DNA from: Candidatus Margulisiibacteriota bacterium | GTDB taxonomy: Bacteria; Margulisbacteria; Termititenacia; Termititenacales; Termititenacaceae | Direction of reading: 5' to 3' | Length of the DNA stretch: 5,582 nt | Assembly (NCBI GenBank): GCA_031267055.1 | Contig: JAIRZV010000084.1 | Span: 1 to 5,582 of the forward strand | In this document: piece after piece, positions 1 through 5,075 of the stretch | How the letters are laid out: the number at the start of each line of letters is the position of its first letter | Numbering within the stretch: position 1 is the first letter of the stretch | Made by a program: the position numbers and the translations under genes | The notes under the pieces: model-generated | What the model was told of the DNA's origin: nothing | Seen by the model: only the letters and a program-made list of their open reading frames with translations | The model's database searches: none

Positions 1-579
1 TATGGGCAGAATAGAGTTTTAATGGGGATGGCGGAGGCGTCCACAGCTGTGGCGGTGCTGGGCGCGTATTTTGGTCTGGAGAGTTTTGTTTTTATGCCGG
101 TTTTCGGCCTCAACAACGCACTGATTCCGATAGTGGCTTATAATTTCGGCGCTAAAAATAAACGGCGTATGCTGCGTGTTCTGGAATTGGGCTGCCTTTA
201 TACGCTCGGTATTATGTTTCTGGGCACGCTGTTGTTTCAGGTTTTTGCGGATAAATTGCTGTTAATTTTTAACGCGACCGAGCAAATGCTGTTGATCGGT
301 ACGCCGGCACTGCGGATTATCAGTCTCAGTTATGTGTTTTTTGCTCTGGGGATTATTTTAAATTCGGTTTTTCAGGCGCTGGGACACGGGCTGGAAAGTT
401 TTTTGGCGACGGCTTTCCGTCTGGGCGTGCTGTTGCTCTCGATCTGGTTGTTGTCGTTGACAGGCGTACTGGCAACGGTCTGGTGGTCGTCGCCAATCTC
501 CGGCGTGGCCGCGCTATTATTCAGCCTGTTTTTATTTGCGCGCATTTACGAAAAACAAATTAAGCCTTTGCCGGATTAA
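1..579 (+). CDS. MATE family efflux transporter, C-terminal part (5' truncated by window)
   Basis: The reading frame is open from base 1, so the true start lies outside the window and only the last 192 residues are present. The segment (PVFGLNNALIPIVAYNFGAK, about residues 33-52 of the visible part) matches the conserved MATE pattern of a Gly/Asn/Pro-rich helix followed by a YNxGAK loop and basic residues. About five or six hydrophobic helices follow, roughly at visible residues 14-34, 60-83, 98-122, 134-155 and 165-181, which fits the second half of a 12-helix inner-membrane antiporter. MATE proteins export drugs or other cationic compounds in exchange for Na+ or H+; the substrate here cannot be told. 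The gene ends 15 bases before the convergent tail-fibre gene, and no clear terminator lies between them. The family call is firm, the subfamily is not. Confidence 0.9.
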   Translation, partial: YGQNRVLMGMAEASTAVAVLGAYFGLESFVFMPVFGLNNALIPIVAYNFGAKNKRRMLRVLELGCLYTLGIMFLGTLLFQVFADKLLLIFNATEQMLLIGTPALRIISLSYVFFALGIILNSVFQALGHGLESFLATAFRLGVLLLSIWLLSLTGVLATVWWSSPISGVAALLFSLFLFARIYEKQIKPLPD

Positions 580-594
580 ATTTAAATGGGCGGC

Positions 595-1653
595 TTAAGC
601 AACTTTCATTATATAAATCACAGTATAATAGGCGGGCTTAATATCAAAAGCTGTGCCGGAGCCGGTATTGCCGGTGGTAAAAGCATGTTTACGTGTTGAA
701 TTGTCCGTACTGACCGAGCTAACACTGGTATGATCGGCGCTATCCCAAAGATACTGCCCCTGACTATCACAGCCGGATAAATAGGAAGTAGCTTGACCAT
801 TCAATTGATTGGTTCGTGTCATAGCAGAGGTATAATTCGCAGCGGCGTGATTGAACTTCAATTTGTGACTGTGACTGCCATCAGAATTAGTGTTACCGCT
901 GTGCGAGTGCGCGGGTAAATTTTCTGTCTTGAGAGTTACGCTGTCCGTGCCGCCGCTCGCTGTATCGCCAGATTGAAAACCACGCAGGAATTTATGTCGC
1001 AGATCAGGCGTTGTGCCCGTGCCGTCGCAGATCTGCCACTTGGCTCTAAATGCATCGTCGGCACTACTATAATAATGCATGCTTTCCATAGCCAGTATTG
1101 TGCCTTTTGGCAAAATAAGATCAGCAACATAGGCCGCCACCGCTTTTTCTGTGGGTATCTTGTCATCGCTGGTATCTTCTTTTTTGGCACTTATGGCTGT
1201 GGTTCTGGTCAGCGTGCCAAATGTTCCAGCTATGCCGGAATAAGCCACGATATCTTTGGCTGTGCCGGCGCCGATCTTATCCTGTTTGCCGTTGGCCGCG
1301 TCGCTTACGGCATAGACCTGTGCTTCAGTGGCAAATTTTTTGCCGTCATTAGCCACGGCAGTTGTTTTGGCCACGCCCAGCAATGGTTCAGCCGCCGCGG
1401 TCGTCGTGCCAAAGGTTTTAACGCCGGTGATAGTTTCCGCGCTGGTTTTGTGCACTATATCGCTGTTCGTTCCGCTCAAAGTATCATAAACCACTTTAGC
1501 TGACGGATATTGCGCATCAGTTGATTGGTTATTTATAGTGGTTACTTTATTCGCCACCTTTTCTTTGGTATTCAGCGCCGCGGTCATCTTTGCCGCCGAG
1601 AGTGGCGCGCCTGTTGCGATCCCGTCATAACTGTCTGTGTAATTGTTCGCCAT
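595..1653 (-). CDS. Phage-type tail fibre / collar-domain protein
   Basis: A 352-residue Ser/Thr/Ala-rich protein without signal peptide or membrane helix. The N-terminal half carries loosely repeated segments of the type found in phage fibre shafts: about residues 43-58 (with YPSAKVVYDTL), 104-120 (KKFATEAQVYAV) and 160-178 (DDKIPTEKAVAAYV). From about residue 182 it resembles phage tail-collar and tail-tip proteins: PKGTILAM, then WQICDGTGTTPDLRHKFLRG (206-225), then NLPAHSHSG (245-253), a second HSH at 261-263 and an aromatic C-terminus. In T4 gp37 and gp12, HxH motifs bind metal in the receptor-binding tip; a similar role here is inference. The ATG is preceded at 6 bases by a six-G Shine-Dalgarno (1660-1665, minus strand) and a strong promoter. 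No other structural phage gene is in the window. It could be a prophage remnant or a domesticated adhesin or tailocin fibre. Confidence 0.82.
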   Translation of the reverse strand: MANNYTDSYDGIATGAPLSAAKMTAALNTKEKVANKVTTINNQSTDAQYPSAKVVYDTLSGTNSDIVHKTSAETITGVKTFGTTTAAAEPLLGVAKTTAVANDGKKFATEAQVYAVSDAANGKQDKIGAGTAKDIVAYSGIAGTFGTLTRTTAISAKKEDTSDDKIPTEKAVAAYVADLILPKGTILAMESMHYYSSADDAFRAKWQICDGTGTTPDLRHKFLRGFQSGDTASGGTDSVTLKTENLPAHSHSGNTNSDGSHSHKLKFNHAAANYTSAMTRTNQLNGQATSYLSGCDSQGQYLWDSADHTSVSSVSTDNSTRKHAFTTGNTGSGTAFDIKPAYYTVIYIMKVA

Positions 1654-1678
1654 AAAAATCCCCCCTTTTGATAATCTA

Positions 1679-1695
1679 TAACGCCAATTGCGTAA
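1679..1695. promoter_or_regulatory. Dyad between fibre promoter and start codon, candidate operator
   Basis: TAACGC-CAATT-GCGTAA has arms that match at 5 of 6 positions (ACGC/GCGT perfect) around a 5-base centre. It lies at or just past the expected transcription start of the fibre gene, where a repressor such as the neighbouring XRE protein could block it. Only one copy was seen, so this is a weak call. Confidence 0.3.
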
Positions 1696-1704
1696 TATAT
1701 ATTT

Positions 1705-1733
1705 ATTCTAACTGTGTGTTGCCTGTTTGTCAA
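1705..1733 (-). promoter_or_regulatory. Strong sigma70-type promoter of the tail-fibre gene
   Basis: On the minus strand a perfect TTGACA (1728-1733) is followed by a 17-base spacer and TAGAAT (1705-1710), which is 5 of 6 to consensus. Transcription would start near 1698, giving a leader of about 45 bases that ends in the AAGGGGGG ribosome site of the fibre gene. This is the best promoter match in the window, so the fibre gene is probably well expressed unless repressed. Confidence 0.75.
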
Positions 1734-1747
1734 GCCAACAGAATAAT
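1719..1747 (+). promoter_or_regulatory. Probable promoter of the XRE gene, overlapping the fibre promoter
   Basis: TTGCCT (1719-1724, 4 of 6) is followed by a 17-base spacer and AATAAT (1742-1747, 5 of 6). Its -35 box lies inside the spacer of the opposite fibre promoter, so two polymerases could not occupy both at once. That arrangement is common for repressor-controlled divergent pairs. Confidence 0.45.
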
Positions 1748-1779
1748 ATGGTTTCAATCAATAAGGAGTAGGGCTGATC

Positions 1780-2172
1780 ATGAACGAGAAAGAATTGTAT
1801 AACCTTTTGGGTGCCAATATTAAATCCTGCCGGAGCCGCTCCGGCTGGTCGCAGGCGGAATTGGCAGAGCGCATAAATCTTTCCGTAAATTTTCTCAGCG
1901 ATGTGGAGACTGGCAAAAAATGGGTGTCTCCGGCCACCATGTTAAAATTCGCGGAGATTTTCCGGCTGGAAGTTTATGAACTGTTCAAGCCGGAAAAAAT
2001 ATTTTCTGACCGCTCCCAAAAACTGTTGAGCAAATATACCGAAGATGTTGTTTCCGCCGTGCAAAAAGTCCGCAAAAAATACAAAACAGTTGGCTGCCGG
2101 AAAATATTAAAAATACAAAGCGACTCCCGATGTGTTAATACTGCAAAACAAGAATTTTTGAGGAGATTTTGA
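1780..2172 (+). CDS. XRE-family helix-turn-helix transcriptional regulator
   Basis: A 130-residue protein with an N-terminal Cro/C1-type five-helix DNA-binding domain at about residues 8-68. The core (WSQAELAERINLSVNFLSDV, 23-42) is followed by ETGKKWVSPATMLKFAEIF (43-61), a textbook match. The region after residue 70 is basic and helical, with no recognisable ligand domain; the last 28 residues, with scattered Cys and a basic end, look unconstrained and may be a drifted or frameshifted tail. AAGGAG (1763-1768) lies 11 bases before the ATG. It is divergent from the tail-fibre gene and shares its promoter region, so its likely job is to repress that gene and itself; this is inference from layout. 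No integrase or lysis genes accompany it. Confidence 0.88.
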   Translation: MNEKELYNLLGANIKSCRSRSGWSQAELAERINLSVNFLSDVETGKKWVSPATMLKFAEIFRLEVYELFKPEKIFSDRSQKLLSKYTEDVVSAVQKVRKKYKTVGCRKILKIQSDSRCVNTAKQEFLRRF

Positions 2173-2184
2173 GCCCGCTCAATA

Positions 2185-2249
2185 CAGCTGAGCGCGTTTT
2201 TGAAGCGAGATTTCGCTAAATTTGTGCAAAAACGCGGAATATTCAGCTG
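2185..2249. repeat. Long nested hairpin after the XRE gene (possible terminator or relic repeat)
   Basis: Three nested inverted repeats share one axis: CAGCTGA (2185-2191) with TCAGCTG (2243-2249), CGCGTTTTTG (2193-2202) with CAAAAACGCG (2227-2236), and an inner AGCGA-GATT-TCGCT hairpin near 2204-2217. All three pairings are perfect. The structure begins 12 bases after the XRE stop and could end that transcript, although no T-run follows. The GCGCGTTTT and GAATATTC pieces recall the repeat family further downstream, so it may be a diverged relative. Confidence 0.55.
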
Positions 2250-2264
2250 CGGTTAACGAAATAT

Positions 2265-2279
2265 GTATAAAATTTATAC
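2265..2279. other. AT-rich 7-bp perfect dyad, overlapping a single DnaA-box-like 9-mer
   Basis: GTATAAA-A-TTTATAC is a perfect dyad with a one-base centre. Overlapping it, TTATACACA (2274-2282) fits the TTATNCACA DnaA-box consensus. A single box does not make an origin; a protein-binding site is possible. It lies 8 bases before a parS part-site. Confidence 0.3.
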
Positions 2280-2289
2280 ACAGTTATAT

Positions 2290-2300
2290 TGTTTCACGTG
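2290..2300. promoter_or_regulatory. parS: parS part-site (first 11 bases of parS)
   Basis: TGTTTCACGTG is identical to the first 11 of the 16 bases of parS; the remaining five bases have diverged (12 of 16 matches overall). It begins exactly 100 bases before the complete parS at 2390, with a repeat unit in between. It may be a target duplication or a decayed site; ParB affinity should be much lower than for the full palindrome. Confidence 0.6.
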
Positions 2301-2389
2301 CGCCGAGCTTCACAAGCGCAGCGAAGTGAATGCGAGGCCTACAAGGCCACGCAGTGGCCGCCGTAAACATTTGGCATGAATTTAGCTAC
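2301..2389 (+). repeat. Small hairpin repeat, copy C (diverged), bracketed by parS-derived direct repeats
   Basis: An 89-base segment between two TGTTTCACGTG copies. Its core resembles the copy at 5076-5184 in the same orientation: GAGCTTCACAAGCG (2305-2318), CGAAGTGAA (2322-2330), and GCCGCCGTAAACAT (2357-2370) against GCGGCGGTAAAGAT there. It forms TTCAC/GTGAA (2309-2313 with 2326-2330) and GGCCAC-GCA-GTGGCC (2345-2359). It lacks the clear terminal inverted repeats of the other two copies. No coding potential is seen. Confidence 0.5.
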
Positions 2390-2405
2390 TGTTTCACGTG
2401 AAACA
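2390..2405. promoter_or_regulatory. parS: parS centromere site (perfect palindrome)
   Basis: TGTTTCACGTGAAACA is a perfect 16-bp palindrome identical to the widely conserved bacterial parS consensus. ParB binds it as a dimer and, with CTP, closes into a clamp that slides to neighbouring DNA. It lies 720 bases upstream of parA, beyond the 3' end of the GNAT gene, a normal place for a secondary centromere site. Confidence 0.95.
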
Positions 2406-2440
2406 CTTTCGTTCGGCACAGCCACATACATATAGAATTC

Positions 2441-2548
2441 GAGCGAATATCTTTACCTGCGTGCGCCGTTGGCTCTCGCTTAACGTCACGGCTTCCGCCG
2501 TTTGTTAAGCGAGCCCAAAAGCGTACTCCGGCAAAATATTCACCGCTC
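2441..2548 (-). repeat. Small hairpin repeat with imperfect terminal inverted repeats, copy A
   Basis: A 108-base unit that starts GAGCGAATATCTTTACC and ends GGCAAAATATTCACCGCTC, so its ends are imperfect inverted repeats. Inside are CTCGCTTAAC (2475-2484) paired perfectly with GTTAAGCGAG (2504-2513), and ACGGC-TTCC-GCCGT (2488-2501). Read on the minus strand it aligns along its length with the copy at 5076-5184. Its outer edge touches the GNAT stop codon (last base shared), so it follows that gene directly and could act as its transcript end. It has the size and build of a MITE or a structured intergenic repeat. Confidence 0.65.
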
Positions 2549-3039
2549 TACTTCGGCGGAGTTTCGTTCGCCAATTTCCGCAAAGCCTCTCCGAACAAAA
2601 AATATCTGTCCCAGCCCTGCAAAGGCATAGCGCCGAGCTTTTGGTAAAAATCTTGAGCTGGCTTATTCCAGGACAGAGCCGCCCAGTCCAGCCGGTCGCA
2701 GTTTTGCGCCACAGCCAGCCGCGCGATATAACGTAACAATTCCTGGCCGATGCCCTGTCCGCGAAAAGCCTCTTTGACGAAAACGTCCTCCAGATAAATA
2801 ACTTTGCGCCCGGAAAATGTCGAGTAGGTAAAGAAAAATAACGCGATGCCCACGGGCTGGCCGGCGATCTCCGCAAAAACAACTTCGGCGTGTTTATCGA
2901 GGAAAACGTCCCGGCGCAAAGTCTCCGCGTCAGAAGTTACGACCAAATGCTCGTATTCCGCCAAGGCGTGAATAAACTCCAGCAATAATTCCGTGTCGGC
3001 TTCCGTGCCGCGGCGCAGGGAGATTTTTTCGTTTGGCAT
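2548..3039 (-). CDS. GNAT N-acetyltransferase, SSAT-like (diamine/polyamine or thialysine type)
   Basis: A 163-residue single-domain acetyl-CoA-dependent acetyltransferase of the usual SSAT length. It keeps the SSAT order: an N-terminal IxLRRGTEAD strand, LAEYE (27-31), FFFTYSTFSGRKVIYLED (68-85), the acetyl-CoA loop RGQGIG (93-98), ALSWNKPAQDFYQKLGA (121-137), and the end YFLFGEALRKLA. By alignment with human SAT1/SAT2 from memory, Glu84 and Tyr132 occupy the catalytic positions; substrate is inferred from resemblance only. The start at 3039 fits the family N-terminus and a TATAAT six bases upstream; a longer frame from 3150 would run into parA and adds an unrelated stretch. No Shine-Dalgarno precedes the ATG, so a leaderless message is likely. 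It lies between two perfect parS sites, divergent from parA. Confidence 0.88.
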   Translation of the reverse strand: MPNEKISLRRGTEADTELLLEFIHALAEYEHLVVTSDAETLRRDVFLDKHAEVVFAEIAGQPVGIALFFFTYSTFSGRKVIYLEDVFVKEAFRGQGIGQELLRYIARLAVAQNCDRLDWAALSWNKPAQDFYQKLGAMPLQGWDRYFLFGEALRKLANETPPK

Positions 3040-3045
3040 GGGGGC

Positions 3046-3073
3046 ATTATACACTAAAAGTGTTTCACGTGAA
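3046..3073 (-). promoter_or_regulatory. GNAT promoter with its -35 box inside parS
   Basis: On the minus strand a perfect TATAAT (3046-3051) lies 16 bases downstream of TTCACG (3068-3073, 4 of 6 to TTGACA), which is part of parS. Only six bases separate the -10 box from the ATG, so transcription would begin at or next to the start codon. ParB bound at parS should compete with polymerase here. Confidence 0.6.
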
Positions 3074-3076
3074 ACA
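3061..3076. promoter_or_regulatory. parS: parS centromere site in the parA/GNAT divergent promoter region
   Basis: A second perfect TGTTTCACGTGAAACA. It is 48 bases before the parA start codon and 21 bases before the GNAT start codon. As well as loading ParB for partitioning it is placed to affect both divergent promoters. Confidence 0.96.
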
Positions 3077-3087
3077 ACTACAATGTT

Positions 3088-3116
3088 TTGCAAAAAAAAC
3101 CGGCTTGTAGTATAGT
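3088..3116 (+). promoter_or_regulatory. Promoter of the parAB operon
   Basis: TTGCAA (3088-3093, 4 of 6) is followed by a 17-base spacer and TATAGT (3111-3116, 5 of 6). The -10 box ends 8 bases before the parA ATG, so the expected start of transcription falls within a base or two of the start codon, and no Shine-Dalgarno is present. parS ends 11 bases upstream of the -35 box. Confidence 0.6.
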
Positions 3117-3124
3117 AGCCGCTC

Positions 3125-3889
3125 ATGGGCACGATTTTCGCGATAGTCAATCAAAAAGGCGGCGTCGGCAAAACGACTACGGCTATCAATCTTGGCACGG
3201 CGCTGGCGGAAACCGGCAAAGCTGTTTTGCTGATCGACACAGACCCGCAGGCCAATTCCACAAGCGGCGTCGGCATTGACGAGAATAAAGTAGAATATTC
3301 ACTTTACGATTTGTACCTCGGGCGCAAAGATGTGCTGGAGGTTTTGTATCCGACCTCGGTGAAAAATCTGCACATCCTGCCGTGTTCGCCGGACCTGGCC
3401 GGCGTCGAAGCCGAATTGATGAGCGAGGATGGCCGCGAAAGACATTTGAAAGACGCGCTGGCCGCGGTGCAGGACGGCTATGATTTTATTTTGATCGATT
3501 GTCCGCCGTCGCTGGGGCTGCTCACGCTCAACGCGCTGGTCGCCGCGACGCGGATTCTGGTGCCGGTGCAATGCGAATTTTTTGCGCTGGAGGGACTGAC
3601 ACGCCTGATGACCACGCTGGCGATGATCAAGGACAAAATAAATCCCGCGTTGGACATTGAAGGTATTGTGCTGACCATGCATGATCCGCGCACCGCGCTC
3701 AGTCGGCAGGTGGTCGAGGAAGCGCGCCGGCATCTCGGCGACAAAGTTTTCAAAACCGTGATACCGCGCAATGTGCGCATTAGCGAGGCGCCGAGCTACG
3801 GCCAGCCGATCTCGGTGTACGCTGGCAAATCCAAAGGCGCGGAAGCGTACGAAAATTTAGCAAAGGAGCTGATCGCGCATGGCTATTAA
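3125..3889 (+). CDS. parA: Chromosome partitioning ATPase ParA (Soj family)
   Basis: A 254-residue protein of normal length for chromosomal ParA/Soj, without the extra N-terminal helix-turn-helix of many plasmid ParA proteins. The deviant Walker A box KGGVGKTT (11-18) has the signature Lys11, DTDPQ (38-42) follows, and the Walker B region is LIDCPPSLG (123-131). PRNVRISEAPSYGQP near residues 222-236 is also typical. ParA-ATP dimers coat the nucleoid, and ParB stimulates ATP hydrolysis to drive segregation of origin-proximal parS. The start gives an N-terminus (MGTIFAIVNQ) that leads straight into the first strand, as in relatives. Its last codons overlap parB, so the two are translated together. 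The message appears leaderless. Confidence 0.97.
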   Translation: MGTIFAIVNQKGGVGKTTTAINLGTALAETGKAVLLIDTDPQANSTSGVGIDENKVEYSLYDLYLGRKDVLEVLYPTSVKNLHILPCSPDLAGVEAELMSEDGRERHLKDALAAVQDGYDFILIDCPPSLGLLTLNALVAATRILVPVQCEFFALEGLTRLMTTLAMIKDKINPALDIEGIVLTMHDPRTALSRQVVEEARRHLGDKVFKTVIPRNVRISEAPSYGQPISVYAGKSKGAEAYENLAKELIAHGY

Positions 3890-4799
3890 TAGAGGTTTGG
3901 GTAAAGGGTTGGGCGCGCTGTTGCAGTCCACAGGCGGTTCCGCGCAAAAAGAGGCGGAAAATGTCGCCGCTTCTTTGAGCAAAACCGACGGCAAACTTCA
4001 GCCGCTTTTTGGCCGCAGTATTTTGCATATTTCCGTCACGGAGATCGTGCCCAATCCGCGCCAGCCGCGCAAAAATTTTGCGCTGGACGCGCTCGCGGAA
4101 TTGGCCGCGTCGATCAAGGTGCACGGGGTTATTGAGCCGCTCATTGTGCGCAAAAAAGAAAATAAATATGAGCTGGTGGCCGGCGAGCGGCGCTGGCGCG
4201 CTTCACAGCAGGCCGGTCTGGATAAAGTGCCGGTGGTGGTCAAAGGTCTTAGCGACGAAGTCTCGCTCGAGCAATCGATCATTGAAAATGTGCAGCGCGA
4301 GGGGCTGAACGCGCTGGAAGAAGCAGAGTCCTACGCGTTGTTAATGAAAGAGTTTAGCCTGACTCAGGAGCAGGTGGCTGAAAAAGTCGGCAAGGCGCGC
4401 TCCTCCGTGGCGAATACTCTGCGTTTGAATGAACTGCCGCGGGAAGTGAAAGAGTCTTTGCGCCGGAACGAAATTACCGCCGGACACGCGCGGGCGATTT
4501 TAGCGGCCGGAAATGTTATTGGACAACTCCGGGTCTGGAAGAAAGTGATACAAAACAATCTTAATGTAAGAGATGCGGAAAACTTAACGGCTAAGAAAAC
4601 CAAAACTAAACAGATTAACAAAAATGAAACAGAAAAGTCAGACGAATTAATAAATATAGAACAAAAGTTAACCGCAAAATTTGCCACAAAAGTTGAGTTA
4701 AGTGGAGATGAACAAAGCGGCATCATTTCTATAAGGTATTTTTCTCACGACGAACTGGATAGAATTTATACACTTTTATTGACAAATGAAGTGATATAA
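3879..4799 (+). CDS. parB: Chromosome partitioning protein ParB (Spo0J family CTPase/parS-binding)
   Basis: A 306-residue ParB of normal length. RGLGKGLGALL at residues 5-15 is the ParA-contacting motif. The CTP-binding N-domain has NPRQPRK (59-65), the box II loop GERRWRAS (102-109) and ENVQREGLNALEEA (136-149). A helix-turn-helix for parS lies around LTQEQVAEKVGKARSSVANT (161-180), followed by GHARAIL (202-208). The C-terminal dimerisation domain, about 255-303, has the expected pattern (KFATKVELS, GIISIRYFSHDELDRI). The ATG overlaps the end of parA by 11 bases and has AAAGGAG about 10 bases upstream, the normal coupled arrangement. Oddly, composition drops from about 55% GC (4201-4440) to 30% (4561-4800) near residue 212, where the linker and dimerisation domain begin. 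Confidence 0.97.
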   Translation: MAINRGLGKGLGALLQSTGGSAQKEAENVAASLSKTDGKLQPLFGRSILHISVTEIVPNPRQPRKNFALDALAELAASIKVHGVIEPLIVRKKENKYELVAGERRWRASQQAGLDKVPVVVKGLSDEVSLEQSIIENVQREGLNALEEAESYALLMKEFSLTQEQVAEKVGKARSSVANTLRLNELPREVKESLRRNEITAGHARAILAAGNVIGQLRVWKKVIQNNLNVRDAENLTAKKTKTKQINKNETEKSDELINIEQKLTAKFATKVELSGDEQSGIISIRYFSHDELDRIYTLLLTNEVI

Positions 4800-4873
4800 A
4801 CACGGATTCCATTTGGATGGTCAGAAAGAGGCCTGTAAATTTAACTGTGTAAACTGCCCTGCTATATGTTCAG

Positions 4874-4893
4874 GCTTTTTGCGCCGCAAAAGC
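4874..4893 (+). terminator. Hairpin downstream of parB, possible weak terminator
   Basis: GCTTTTTGC (4874-4882) pairs with GCAAAAGC (4886-4893), with one bulged T and a GCC loop. It is the first strong hairpin after the parB stop, 75 bases on. No T-run follows, so intrinsic termination is doubtful. Confidence 0.25.
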
Positions 4894-4934
4894 TCTGTAT
4901 CTGTGTGTCCCGGCCATAAGGCCAATACTAGGCC

Positions 4935-4951
4935 GTAAGAATAACTCTTAC
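4935..4951. repeat. Small perfect hairpin inside the inverted-repeat segment
   Basis: GTAAGA-ATAAC-TCTTAC has a perfect 6-bp stem and 5-base loop. Just before it lie GGCC-ATAA-GGCC (4913-4924) and another GGCC; just after it TTAGCTAA. The density of dyads suggests structured DNA or RNA rather than coding sequence. Confidence 0.45.
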
Positions 4952-5075
4952 TATATTAGCTAAAGGCTTTTTGAGCCGCTTTTCGCTACTTGTTTGCTAA
5001 ATTTTATTGTGTTATCCAAACTACTCTTTTAAATTGGAGCAGGGTGGCGTTTACACAGTTAAATTTACAGCTTCC

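Larger units (their letters stand above)
4833..5070. repeat. 22-bp perfect inverted repeat bounding a 238-bp non-coding segment
   Basis: The 22 bases at 4833-4854 (beginning CTGTAAATTT) recur as an exact reverse complement at 5049-5070. The match continues inward with gaps (GCC and CTGCT shared), so arms reach about 33 bases. The enclosed sequence has small hairpins and no convincing gene. No target duplication is visible at the edges. A MITE-like element or a folded RNA are both possible. Most of the 568-bp gap after parB is this element plus the repeat at 5076-5184. Confidence 0.7.

Noticed and set aside
973..1503. 176-residue frame on the plus strand opposite the tail-fibre gene
   Set aside because: It lies wholly inside the well-supported fibre gene on the other strand, has a Cys/Phe/Gly-rich low-complexity product and resembles no family.
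595..1653. Diversity-generating retroelement target at the fibre C-terminus
   Set aside because: No reverse transcriptase, no template repeat and no second copy of the C-terminal coding sequence are in the window.
1758..1940. Minus-strand frame opposite the XRE gene as an antitoxin or toxin partner
   Set aside because: It mirrors the helix-turn-helix coding region, has no ribosome site and shows no toxin-antitoxin features.
595..2172. Complete prophage
   Set aside because: Only a fibre gene and an XRE regulator are present; no integrase, capsid, terminase, lysis gene or attachment repeats were seen.
2250..2410. Replication origin near the first parS
   Set aside because: Only one DnaA-box-like 9-mer (TTATACACA) and a short AT-rich patch are present; origins normally have clustered boxes.
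3040..3150. Longer N-terminus for the GNAT gene, starting at 3150
   Set aside because: It would overlap the parA start, read through parS and both promoters, and add 37 residues not found in SSAT relatives.
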